This document shows, in pieces, positions 36,588-44,787 of a DNA stretch of 64,000 nt. The notes beneath the pieces were generated by a model. The model was not told the origin of the DNA, ran no database searches, and saw only the letters and a list, made by a program, of their open reading frames with translations. Every line of letters starts with the position of its first letter. The first letter of the stretch is position 1. This DNA is from an uncultured Paracoccaceae bacterium (GTDB taxonomy: Bacteria > Pseudomonadota > Alphaproteobacteria > Rhodobacterales > Rhodobacteraceae). The DNA is taken from contig CANNFU010000003.1 of assembly GCA_947503965.1 (NCBI GenBank), positions 310,001-374,000 on the forward strand, written 5' to 3'. The translations under genes were made by a program, and so were the position numbers.

Positions 36588-37346
36588 ATGGCCCAAACAC
36601 CCGATCAGGCAACCCCAATCATTTCAATGCGTCAGGTGTCCAAATTCTTTGGGCCGTTTCAGGCGCTCAAAGACGTATCGATCGATGTGCATCTGGGCGA
36701 GCGTGTGGTCATTTGCGGCCCATCCGGGTCGGGCAAATCGACCCTGATACGGTGCATCAACCGGTTAGAGGCGCATGAAAGTGGCGAAATCATTGTCGAT
36801 GGCATCACCCTGACAAATCATCCCGCCAGCCTTGAGAAAATTCGCGGGGCAGTCGGGATGGTATTTCAGCAGTTCAATCTGTTCCCGCATTTGACGGTGC
36901 TAGAGAACCTTACCCTTGGTCCCCGGCGGGTACTTGGCCTGTCGGAAGAGCAGGCACAGGCCCGCGCCATGACCTATCTGGAGCGTGTGCAGATCCCCGA
37001 TCAGGTGCAGAAATATCCCCGGCAATTGTCTGGCGGGCAGCAACAACGGGTCGCCATCGCAAGGTCGCTTTGCATGGAACCACGCATTCTGCTGTTTGAC
37101 GAACCCACATCAGCCCTTGATCCCGAAATGATTGCCGAGGTTTTGGATGTCATGACCGAACTTGCATCGTCTGGGATGACCATGATCGTCGTCACACATG
37201 AAATGGGCTTTGCCCGCAAGGTCGCCGACAAGATGGTGTTCATGGACAAGGGCGAAATTGTTGAGGTCGGCCCCCCGGATGAGGTGTTCACCGCGCCAAA
37301 ATCCAAACGGTTCGCGAAATTCCTGCAACAGATACTGAACCACTAG
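36588..37346 (+). CDS. Polar amino acid-type ABC transporter, ATP-binding protein
   Basis: A 252-residue ATPase with GPSGSGKST (Walker A), LSGGQQQR (signature), LLFDEPTSALDPEM (Walker B) and VVTHEMGFARKVAD (switch His). This text is that of the GlnQ/HisP group. ATG 36588 is preferred over the overlapping TTG three bases earlier. The permease begins ten bases after the stop. Confidence 0.93.
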   Translation: MAQTPDQATPIISMRQVSKFFGPFQALKDVSIDVHLGERVVICGPSGSGKSTLIRCINRLEAHESGEIIVDGITLTNHPASLEKIRGAVGMVFQQFNLFPHLTVLENLTLGPRRVLGLSEEQAQARAMTYLERVQIPDQVQKYPRQLSGGQQQRVAIARSLCMEPRILLFDEPTSALDPEMIAEVLDVMTELASSGMTMIVVTHEMGFARKVADKMVFMDKGEIVEVGPPDEVFTAPKSKRFAKFLQQILNH

Positions 37347-37356
37347 GGGGCATGAC

Positions 37357-38094
37357 ATGAAACGCATTGCGATCTTTGCCCCGCTGTTTTTGTTGCTATC
37401 GGGATGTTCGGGCAATTGGGGGTGGTATGTTGTCGATCCGACCACGACGAACGGCTGGAACAACCTGCGCTTCATGATGACCGGGGCCTATTACACGATC
37501 TTGCTGTCGGTCACGGCAATCACGATCTCGGTCATTGTGGGCTTGTTGGTGGCACTTCCAGGTTTGTCGGAAAAACGTGGATGGCGCGCCCTTAATCGCG
37601 GTTATGTGGAGGTGGTTCGGGCGGTCCCGATCCTGGTTCTGATCCTGTGGGTCTATTACGGATTGCCGACGCTGACTGGCATCACGCTCAGCGTGTTTTG
37701 GGCCGGTGTTCTGGCGCTTGCGCTGTCAGATAGCGCCTTTCAGGCCGAAATTTTTCGCGCTGGCATCCAGTCGATTGACAAGGGGCAGTATGAGGCGGCG
37801 CAATCGATCTCGCTTAATTATCGCGACACGATGCGGTATGTGATCCTGCCGCAGGCGATCCGCCGTATTCTGCCCGCGCTGGGCAATCAGTTGGTCTATA
37901 TGCTCAAGATGTCTTCGCTGGTGTCTGTCATCGGCATGCAGGAATTGACCCGCAAGGCCAATGAACTGGTCGTCGTCGAATATCGCCCGCTGGAAATCTA
38001 CACCATTCTTGTTCTGGAGTATCTTGTGCTGATCCTGATCGTATCGGCGGGGGTGCGTCATCTGGAACGCCGGATGGCAGGCGGTGACACATGA
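37357..38094 (+). CDS. Polar amino acid-type ABC transporter, permease, with lipobox-like N-terminus
   Basis: A 245-residue permease with about five helices and an EAA loop at GQYEAAQSISLNYRDTMRYVILPQAIRRILPALGN. Its N-terminus reads MKRIAIFAPLFLLLSGCSG, which looks like a lipoprotein signal with lipobox LSGC, rare in permeases. The following periplasmic stretch (WGWYVVDPTTTNGWNN) precedes the first core helix. Only one permease gene is present, so it may act as a homodimer. The MATE gene starts inside its stop (ATGA overlap). Confidence 0.9.
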   Translation: MKRIAIFAPLFLLLSGCSGNWGWYVVDPTTTNGWNNLRFMMTGAYYTILLSVTAITISVIVGLLVALPGLSEKRGWRALNRGYVEVVRAVPILVLILWVYYGLPTLTGITLSVFWAGVLALALSDSAFQAEIFRAGIQSIDKGQYEAAQSISLNYRDTMRYVILPQAIRRILPALGNQLVYMLKMSSLVSVIGMQELTRKANELVVVEYRPLEIYTILVLEYLVLILIVSAGVRHLERRMAGGDT

Positions 38095-39476
38095 GTGTGG
38101 TCAAGGATGACCTGACCACCGGCAGCATGGGGTCGCATTTCAAAAGCCTTGCCGTACCTGCCGCTTTCGGAATGCTGTTTGCCACGCTTTACAATGTTGT
38201 GGATGTGTACTGGGCGGGCCGTTTGTCGACGCAGGCGCAGGCCGGTCTGGCCATCGGATATCAGGCGTTCTTTATCCTGATGGCGGTCGGTTTTGGTCTT
38301 GGCTCCGCGCTCAGCGCCCTGGTCAGCAACGCCAAAGGCAGCAAGAATACGGAAGAAACAAGGGCCTTTGTGGCGCAGGGGCTGAGTTTCGGGATCCTCG
38401 TCACCGCATCATTCATGGTTGTTGGCTATATCGCGGGTCCATATCTGATCAATCTGGTGTCTGAACCGGGCGGATATCGTGACGCGGCAACGGGTTATTT
38501 CTATTGGCTGATCTTTGCGCTGCCGGGGTTCATGTTGGCCTACGGGGGCAACGGGATTTTGCAGGCGCATGGCGATTCTGTTTCCATGCAGCGGGCGCTG
38601 ATGGTCGCGTTCTTTGTGAATATCGGGCTGAACCCCTTACTTATGTTCGGGGTACCCGGACTATGGGGCGGCATGGGGTTCAACGGGATCGCGGCGGCGA
38701 CAATCATCAGCCAGACCGGCGTGATGAGCTTTATCCTTTACCGCATCTCAAAACTGGATGTGATGCAGGGGATTACGCGGCAGAGCTTCGTGCCAGACCT
38801 CACGCGCTATCGCGCAATCACGGCACAACTTCTGCCCGCATCAACGGCGCTGGTAGTGATGTTTGTTTCGGGATTTGTTGTGCAATTCGCGCTGAAAGGT
38901 TTTGGCGAACATGCGATTGCGGCCTACGGTGTTGCATTGCGGATTGAGCAGATCCTGCTGTTACCGGTCCTGGGTATGACGGGGGCGCTGCTGCCTATCG
39001 CCGGGCAAAACTTTGGTGCCGAGAATTATGAACGCGTGCGCGAAGCCGTCTTCTTTTGCTGGAAACTGGGCTTTGCCATGACTGCGATTGCAACACCTAC
39101 CTTATGGTTTGCGGGTGGGTTTGCGATGTCATTCTTTACCGATGATCCCGATGTGATCCGTGTGGGCGCGTCCTATTTGCAGGTCGATGGTTTTCTGTTC
39201 CCGATCTACATGATGCTGTTCTCGATCAACTCGCTTCTTCAGGCGCTCAAACAACCGATCTGGACATTGTGGATCAGCATTTACCGTCAGGGCTTTGGCG
39301 TTGCGTTCTTTATCTGGGTCTTTGTCGGATGGCTGAACTTTGACGTCTGGGGCGTGTGGTTTGGTATTGGGACGGCCGTTTCAAGCGGTTGGATCATCGC
39401 GCTGATTGTGGTCAGCGCGGTGGCAAACAAACATATGGGCGGCTTGTTCAGCGTTGCGGCGGCAAAGGCGGCTTAG
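38091..39476 (+). CDS. MATE family efflux transporter
   Basis: A 461-residue membrane protein with twelve helices in two homologous halves (first from LAVPAAFGMLFATLYNVVDVYWAG, second from LLPASTALVVMFVSGFVVQFALKGFG). GALLPIAGQNFGAENYERV in the second half is a family landmark. It exports organic cations or drugs by sodium or proton antiport. It is translationally coupled to an importer permease by a four-base overlap, which is an odd pairing of import and export. Its 3' end overlaps the convergent LacI gene by 29 bases. Confidence 0.92.
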   Translation: MSVVKDDLTTGSMGSHFKSLAVPAAFGMLFATLYNVVDVYWAGRLSTQAQAGLAIGYQAFFILMAVGFGLGSALSALVSNAKGSKNTEETRAFVAQGLSFGILVTASFMVVGYIAGPYLINLVSEPGGYRDAATGYFYWLIFALPGFMLAYGGNGILQAHGDSVSMQRALMVAFFVNIGLNPLLMFGVPGLWGGMGFNGIAAATIISQTGVMSFILYRISKLDVMQGITRQSFVPDLTRYRAITAQLLPASTALVVMFVSGFVVQFALKGFGEHAIAAYGVALRIEQILLLPVLGMTGALLPIAGQNFGAENYERVREAVFFCWKLGFAMTAIATPTLWFAGGFAMSFFTDDPDVIRVGASYLQVDGFLFPIYMMLFSINSLLQALKQPIWTLWISIYRQGFGVAFFIWVFVGWLNFDVWGVWFGIGTAVSSGWIIALIVVSAVANKHMGGLFSVAAAKAA

Positions 39477-40473
39477 CCAGCGACGCGCGCAGACGCAGCT
39501 CGGTCTTCAATTCCATCGATGTGATGGGGACGCCATCAACCAGGTGACGGACAAGGGCGTGTGCGGCCTGTTTGCCCATTTCGCGATGGGGCACATGGAC
39601 GGTGGTCAGCATCGGATAGGTGACCTGCGACAGTTCGATATCGTCAAACCCGATGATCGAGACATCACCCGGCACATCAAGACCCAGTTCGCGTGCACGC
39701 CGCAGCGCGCCTACGGCCAGAACATCGTTGCCGCAAAAGACGGCTGTTGGCTGGCCTTGTCCCATGACCGTTTCAAACCCTTCCGCACCGTTTTCGATGC
39801 CATAAGGCATTTCAACGATATTCAGATCATCGGGGTTCAGGCCGAATTCCTGCATCGCGTCTTTCAGCCCATCCAGCCGACCCTGCGCGCGATCGTTCCG
39901 CGCCAGCGGTGCAGCAATCATTGCAAGGCGGCGATGGCCCAACTTCAGCACTTCGCGCGCCATATCGCGCATGGCAGTGCGATTGTTGAACCCGATTGAC
40001 GGGCGGGGATGCGCCTGATCGAAGGTCCAGGTCACAAGCGATGGCACCTGCTGCGCATCCAGAAACCGGTAAATCTCGGGGTCGCGGATATGTCCGATTA
40101 ACAGCAACGCATCTGCCCCGCGTGCGACCAGCGAACGGACTTGGGCCACCTCGCGTTCGCGCTGATAGGATGAGCTGGCCACCATCAGATTGAAGCCCAG
40201 CGTCACCAACTCCTCTTGAAACGCCTGCAGCCCACGCGCAAAGATCGCATTCTCCATCGTGGGGATGATGGCCCCGATCGTGTTGGTCCGCTGTGTGGCC
40301 ATCGCGCGGGCGCCAAAATTTGGGGAATAGCCAAGCTCTGCCACCGTGGCCATGACCTTGGCGCGGGTGCGCGCGGTCACTTTGTCAGGATAATTCAGAC
40401 AGCGCGATACCGTCGCGGTCGACACACCGGCGCGGGTTGCAACATCAACGAGCGTTGGGGTCTGTGGCTTCAT
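39448..40473 (-). CDS. LacI family transcriptional regulator
   Basis: A 341-residue repressor. The N-terminal HTH TLVDVATRAGVSTATVSRCLN and the hinge helix SPNFGARAMAT define the family. A periplasmic-binding-protein-like sensor domain fills residues 60-330 (GNDVLAVGALRRARELGLDVPGDVSIIGFDD). It is divergent from the sulfonate operon, and two LacI-type operators lie between the two starts, so it most likely represses hpsN and itself. Expected inducer is DHPS or sulfolactate, by inference. Confidence 0.93.
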   Translation of the reverse strand: MKPQTPTLVDVATRAGVSTATVSRCLNYPDKVTARTRAKVMATVAELGYSPNFGARAMATQRTNTIGAIIPTMENAIFARGLQAFQEELVTLGFNLMVASSSYQREREVAQVRSLVARGADALLLIGHIRDPEIYRFLDAQQVPSLVTWTFDQAHPRPSIGFNNRTAMRDMAREVLKLGHRRLAMIAAPLARNDRAQGRLDGLKDAMQEFGLNPDDLNIVEMPYGIENGAEGFETVMGQGQPTAVFCGNDVLAVGALRRARELGLDVPGDVSIIGFDDIELSQVTYPMLTTVHVPHREMGKQAAHALVRHLVDGVPITSMELKTELRLRASLAKPPLPPQR

Positions 40474-40517
40474 TGCATATCCATTTTGGGTATTCCGACC
40501 TTTGTTTGACCTAGCGT

Positions 40518-40535
40518 AATGTAAGCGCTTGCATT
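40518..40535. promoter_or_regulatory. LacI-type operator 1
   Basis: AATGTAAGCGCTTGCATT is an inverted repeat centred on GCGC with one mismatch, the form bound by LacI/PurR-family proteins. It lies 44 bases from the regulator start and about 100 bases from the hpsN start. Confidence 0.75.
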
Positions 40536-40540
40536 ATACA

Positions 40541-40558
40541 AATGTAAAGGCTTACAAA
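40541..40558. promoter_or_regulatory. LacI-type operator 2
   Basis: AATGTAAAGGCTTACAAA contains TGTAAAGGCTTACA, a second copy of the same half-sites with one mismatch, 23 bases centre-to-centre from operator 1. Two helical turns would place both dimers on the same DNA face. Confidence 0.65.
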
Positions 40559-40634
40559 GGTGCCAAGAATCGACAGATAAGCGGTGTCGGCCTGCATGCT
40601 GGCTGATGGATTTCACGAATAGGACCCTTCGAAA

Positions 40635-41942
40635 ATGGCAAGAGAGTATCTTAAAAAGGCGACGCTGACGGCACAGTCTGATGCGTCTGATGTGCATGAT
40701 ATCGTCAGTGGTATCTTGTCCGACATCGAAGCCGGCGGCGATGCTGCTGCGCGTGAATATGCCGCGAAGTTCGATAAATACGAGGGCAATATCATCCTTA
40801 CGGCTGAAGAAATCGCAGCCGCCGCTGATCTGGTGCCGGAAAAGCTGAAGGCGGATATTCAATTCGCCCATGATAACGTACGCCGTTTTGCTGAGGCGCA
40901 AAAGGCGACCGTCAGCGACGTCGAGGTCGAAATCGTTCCCGGATTGATCGCCGGCCAAAAGGCGATCCCTGTCGACGCGGCAGGCTGTTATGTGCCCGGC
41001 GGTCGTTACAGCCACATCGCCTCTGCCATCATGACGGTCACAACAGCCAAGGTGGCGGGATGCCGGCACATCACCGCAACCTCTCCACCGCGCCCCGGTG
41101 TGGGTGTCGCCCCTGCAATTGTCTATGCCGCCCATATCTGTGGTGCAGACACGATCATGGCGCTGGGTGGTGTGCAGGGTGTCGCTGCGATGACCTTTGG
41201 TTTGTTCGGCTTGCCCAAAGCCAACATTCTTGTCGGTCCCGGCAACCAGTTCGTGGCCGAGGCCAAGCGCATTCTGTTTGGCCGCGTTGGCATCGACATG
41301 ATCGCCGGGCCAACAGATAGTCTGATCCTGGCCGACAAGACCGCCGATCCCATGATCGTCGCTGTCGATTTGGTATCGCAGGCCGAACATGGCTATAACT
41401 CACCCGTTTGGCTGGTCACGGACTGCCGGGATCTTGCCACCGAAGTGATGGAGCTTGTGCCGACGCTGATCGCCGATCTGCCAGAGGTGAACCGCGAAAA
41501 CGCAACCGCCGCATGGCGCGACTATGCCGAGGTGATCCTGTGTGCCGACCGCGAAGAGATGGCAGCGACCTCCGACGATTACGCGCCTGAGCATCTGACA
41601 GTGCAGGCCGCAGACCTCGATTGGTGGCGCGACCGGTTGAGCTGCTATGGCTCACTGTTCCTGGGCGAAGAGACCACGGTGTCTTATGGCGACAAGGCAA
41701 GCGGCACGAACCACGTGTTGCCGACCTCGGGTGCGGCCAGCTATACTGGCGGTCTGTCTGTGCACAAATACATGAAAATCGTCACATGGCAGCAGTCCAC
41801 GCGTGACGGATCAAAGCGGGTCGCCGAAGCAACCGCCCGGATTTCACGCCTTGAAGGGATGGAAGGACATGCCCGAGCGGCCGATGTGCGCTTGGCCAAG
41901 TATTTCCCCGGTGAGAATTTCGACCTGACCCCAAATGAATGA
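40635..41942 (+). CDS. hpsN: Sulfopropanediol 3-dehydrogenase (HpsN), histidinol dehydrogenase-like
   Basis: A 435-residue NAD-dependent zinc enzyme of the histidinol dehydrogenase superfamily. Family motifs include VPGGRYSHIASAIM, GPGNQFVAEAK, DMIAGPTDS, the metal-site QAEHG and SGTNHVLPTSG. HpsN oxidises (R)-2,3-dihydroxypropane-1-sulfonate to (R)-sulfolactate in two steps. The choice of HpsN over true HisD rests on context: an SDR and a zinc ADH, as in the HpsOPN set, then sulfopyruvate decarboxylase. No his genes are nearby. It is the first gene of the operon behind the LacI operators, and its end overlaps the next gene by eight bases. Confidence 0.85.
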   Translation: MAREYLKKATLTAQSDASDVHDIVSGILSDIEAGGDAAAREYAAKFDKYEGNIILTAEEIAAAADLVPEKLKADIQFAHDNVRRFAEAQKATVSDVEVEIVPGLIAGQKAIPVDAAGCYVPGGRYSHIASAIMTVTTAKVAGCRHITATSPPRPGVGVAPAIVYAAHICGADTIMALGGVQGVAAMTFGLFGLPKANILVGPGNQFVAEAKRILFGRVGIDMIAGPTDSLILADKTADPMIVAVDLVSQAEHGYNSPVWLVTDCRDLATEVMELVPTLIADLPEVNRENATAAWRDYAEVILCADREEMAATSDDYAPEHLTVQAADLDWWRDRLSCYGSLFLGEETTVSYGDKASGTNHVLPTSGAASYTGGLSVHKYMKIVTWQQSTRDGSKRVAEATARISRLEGMEGHARAADVRLAKYFPGENFDLTPNE

Positions 41943-42696
41943 CCCGCGCCATCTTTTTGATCTGACCGGGCGTGTCGCTTGCGTGACCGGGGCCAGTGCG
42001 GGCCTTGGTCAGCGTGCGGCAACTGTTCTGGCAGCGGCGGGTGCGCAGGTCATCGGTGTTGCCCGGCGGGCCGAGGCGCTGTCTGATTGGGTCGCTGCAA
42101 CAGGGAAAGCGGCCAAGGCCGTGTCGGCCGATCTGTCCCAGCGGGATCAGCTGCCGGACATTGCTGCCAAGATCACAGCCGCCTTTGGCACACCTGATAT
42201 TGTCGTACATGCCGCAGGGATCAATACACGCGAAACTGCGGACGCCGTGACCCCCGAAGGTTGGGATATCACCATGAACCTGAACCTGGCTGCGCCTTTC
42301 TTCCTTAGCCAAGCCTTTGCCCCGGCGATGAAGGCGAAAGGCTGGGGGCGGATCGTGAACTTTGCTTCGCTTCAGACGACACGCGCCTTTCCGGGTGGTA
42401 CCACTTATGGCGCATCCAAAGCAGGGATCGCGCAATTGACCCGTGCGATGGCAGAGGCATGGTCAAAAGACGGCATCACCGCAAATGCGATTGGGCCGGG
42501 GTTCTTTCCGACCGAACTGACCGGACCTGTCTTTGCGGACCCGCAACGCGCGGCCCGGAACGCGGCACAAACCTGTGTCGGGCGTAATGGTGCGCTCTCA
42601 GATATCGACGGGCCGCTGTTGTTTCTGTGCTCTGATGCGTCGGCTTATGTGACCGGGCAGGTGCTGATGGTCGATGGGGGGTTCACCGCAAAATGA
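41935..42696 (+). CDS. Short-chain dehydrogenase (likely DHPS 2-dehydrogenase, HpsO/HpsP role)
   Basis: A 253-residue classical SDR. The nucleotide loop is TGASAGLG at residues 19-26, NAG appears as AAG in VHAAGIN, the catalytic Ser is in FASLQT, Tyr and Lys are in YGASK, and VDGGF lies at the C-terminus. In Cupriavidus, HpsO and HpsP interconvert the two enantiomers of DHPS through the 2-ketone so that HpsN can use both. This SDR and the next ADH form exactly such a pair. Which one takes which enantiomer cannot be told. Overlaps exist on both sides. Confidence 0.82.
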   Translation: MNDPRHLFDLTGRVACVTGASAGLGQRAATVLAAAGAQVIGVARRAEALSDWVAATGKAAKAVSADLSQRDQLPDIAAKITAAFGTPDIVVHAAGINTRETADAVTPEGWDITMNLNLAAPFFLSQAFAPAMKAKGWGRIVNFASLQTTRAFPGGTTYGASKAGIAQLTRAMAEAWSKDGITANAIGPGFFPTELTGPVFADPQRAARNAAQTCVGRNGALSDIDGPLLFLCSDASAYVTGQVLMVDGGFTAK

Positions 42697-43682
42697 AGGC
42701 GCTGATCTATGAAGGCCCCGAGATGCTTGCGCTGCGCGATGCACCCGACCCGGTGCCCGCGACGGGCCAGCAACTGATCAAGGTTGCCGCGGTCGGGATC
42801 TGTGGATCGGATATGCATGCTTATCTGGGTCACGACGAACGCCGCCCCGCCCCGTTGATCTTGGGGCACGAGGCGGCGGGTGTCATCGTCGGCGGGTCCC
42901 GCGCCGGTGAAAGGGTCACATTGAACCCGCTCGTGACCTGCGGAACCTGCAAGGCCTGCATGACCGGGCAGGACAATCTGTGTGCTACGCGTATGATCAT
43001 CTCTATGCCGCCGCGCGAAGGTGCGTTTGCCCAGTTTGTGGCAATGCGGGACCAGAACCTTGTGACCGTGCCAGACCACGTGAGCCTCGAAAAAGCCGCA
43101 CTGGCCGAACCAATCGCCTGTGGCTGGCATGCCGTCCGGCTGGCCAAACAGCGGCTGGGCCCCGGCAGCTATACCGCGTTGGTGATCGGAGGCGGTGCCA
43201 TCGGGCTGGGCGCCGCGCTGTCATTGGTTGCACAAGGCATTCATGACATCACAATCGTCGAGCCGAACGCCCTTCGCCATGACTATCTTGTGAATACATG
43301 CCGTCAAAACGCCGTATCGCCGGATGATCTGGCTGCTGACATGATGTTTGACATCGTCATTGACGGGGTCGGCTATGCCGCCACGCGGGCCACGGCCTCT
43401 GCCCATACGCGCCCCGGTGGTGTGATTGCGCATATCGGGCTTGGCGAGGGGACGGGTGGGCTTGATATCCGCCGGATGACCCTGCAGGAGATCACCTTCA
43501 TCGGCACCTATACCTATACATCGCAGGATTTTCACGACACCGCACAAGCGATCTTTGACGGGCGGCTTGGACCATTGGACTGGACCGAAACGCGCCCGCT
43601 TGCTGATGGACCGACAGCCTTTGCCGATATCCGCGCCGGGCGCATCGCCGCCCCCAAGATCATTCTTCACCCCGATCCATAA
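42693..43682 (+). CDS. Zinc-dependent alcohol dehydrogenase (likely DHPS 2-dehydrogenase partner)
   Basis: A 329-residue medium-chain dehydrogenase. Catalytic zinc ligands are Cys in GICGSD and His-Glu in LGHEAAG. The structural zinc has four Cys in CGTCKACMTGQDNLC. The Rossmann loop is GGGAIGLGAA. It starts within the SDR stop (ATGA) and is probably the second enantiomer-specific DHPS 2-dehydrogenase. A 44-base gap precedes comD. Confidence 0.85.
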   Translation: MKALIYEGPEMLALRDAPDPVPATGQQLIKVAAVGICGSDMHAYLGHDERRPAPLILGHEAAGVIVGGSRAGERVTLNPLVTCGTCKACMTGQDNLCATRMIISMPPREGAFAQFVAMRDQNLVTVPDHVSLEKAALAEPIACGWHAVRLAKQRLGPGSYTALVIGGGAIGLGAALSLVAQGIHDITIVEPNALRHDYLVNTCRQNAVSPDDLAADMMFDIVIDGVGYAATRATASAHTRPGGVIAHIGLGEGTGGLDIRRMTLQEITFIGTYTYTSQDFHDTAQAIFDGRLGPLDWTETRPLADGPTAFADIRAGRIAAPKIILHPDP

Positions 43683-43726
43683 CAGCCGCGCCGCGCACCG
43701 GCGCCGCCAACAGGAGACCAGCAGAC

Positions 43727-44233
43727 GTGGACATAAACAAAAAAATCGTCGACGATTTTGTCGCCAACGATGTCTCATTCATCACGACCGTACCGTGCAA
43801 GCAGCTTGCCGGGGTTATTGATGAGGTCGAAGCCCGTGAAGGGATCTATCACATCCCTTCGAACAAAGAGGATGAAGGCATGGGGCTGTGTGCCGGTGCC
43901 TTTATGGGTGGCAAACGCCCGGCGATCATCATGCAGAACACCGCGATTGGCGTGACGATCAACACGCTTGCGACGCTGATCCAGTATTACCGGATGCCCC
44001 TGCCGATGCTGATCAGTTATCGTGGTGAGCTACGCGAACCCGTGGCCTGTCAGGTGGAAATGGCGGTGCACACCAAGGCGCTGCTGGCCCAGATGAATAT
44101 CCCGACCTATCACTTCCACTGGCAGCGGGACGTCGAGGAATTCGACAACATCCTGAAATACACCTTCATGTGCAACAAACCCGTGGCGATCCTGACCGAC
44201 GCCAATTTCTGGGGAGGCTATGGCGACCAATGA
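43727..44233 (+). CDS. comD: Sulfopyruvate decarboxylase, alpha subunit
   Basis: A 168-residue protein matching the N-terminal (pyrimidine-binding) half of a ThDP enzyme. VPCKQLAGVID near residue 22, the catalytic Glu in SNKEDEGMGLCAGAF and the NTAIGVTIN segment are typical of ComD and phosphonopyruvate decarboxylases. The start is GTG behind GGAG. Together with ComE it converts sulfopyruvate to sulfoacetaldehyde. Sulfonate rather than phosphonate use is inferred from the upstream HpsN set. Confidence 0.85.
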   Translation: MDINKKIVDDFVANDVSFITTVPCKQLAGVIDEVEAREGIYHIPSNKEDEGMGLCAGAFMGGKRPAIIMQNTAIGVTINTLATLIQYYRMPLPMLISYRGELREPVACQVEMAVHTKALLAQMNIPTYHFHWQRDVEEFDNILKYTFMCNKPVAILTDANFWGGYGDQ

Positions 44234-44784
44234 TCCGTTCTGAAATCCTGCGCGAGATCGCGCCAGTTATTCGTGACCAACTTGTCGTCTGCAACATCGG
44301 CCTGCCCAGCCAGGAACTGCACATGATCGATGATCAGCCCACCAATTTCTACATGTTGGGCACGATGGGTCTGTCGTCTTCCATCGGGCTGGGTCTTGCG
44401 CTGGCACAAGACAAGACTGTCATTTCCATTGATGGAGATGGGTCTGTTCTGACCAATCTTGGCACGCTGCCAACCATCGCGAACAATGTCGCTGACAACT
44501 ACATCCTGCTGATCATCGACAACGGGTCCTATGGCTCGACCGGGGACCAGCCGACCTATGCTGGTAAAAAAACATCGCTGGCCGCTGTGGCGTCTGCCTG
44601 TGGGTGCGACAACGTGATCGAGGTGCAGGACCGGGACCTGCCCCCCGTTCTGCAAAAGGCCATCGATGACCGCAAGATGACTGTGATCGTCTGCAAATGT
44701 GACAGCGGCAATATCAAGCTGCCTGTCATCACCAAGGATCCCGTCGTCATCCGCGACCGGTTCATGAACGCGGTCGCCAGCTAA
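44230..44784 (+). CDS. comE: Sulfopyruvate decarboxylase, beta subunit
   Basis: A 184-residue protein matching the C-terminal (pyrophosphate-binding) half of a ThDP enzyme. GTMGLSSSIGLGLAL is followed by the magnesium/ThDP motif GDGSVLTNLGTLPTIANN. It overlaps the comD stop by four bases (ATGA), as expected for two halves of one active site. A longer upstream frame lies inside comD and is rejected. The downstream sulfoacetaldehyde enzyme (Xsc) is not in this window. Confidence 0.87.
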   Translation: MIRSEILREIAPVIRDQLVVCNIGLPSQELHMIDDQPTNFYMLGTMGLSSSIGLGLALAQDKTVISIDGDGSVLTNLGTLPTIANNVADNYILLIIDNGSYGSTGDQPTYAGKKTSLAAVASACGCDNVIEVQDRDLPPVLQKAIDDRKMTVIVCKCDSGNIKLPVITKDPVVIRDRFMNAVAS

Positions 44785-44787
44785 GCG

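Noticed and set aside
40470-41390. A 306-codon open frame antisense to hpsN running through the LacI operators
   Set aside because: No motif; hpsN on the other strand is clearly coding, and the frame would cover the promoter.
40635-41942. True histidinol dehydrogenase (HisD)
   Set aside because: No his genes nearby, and the operon contains an SDR/ADH pair and sulfopyruvate decarboxylase, which fits HpsN.
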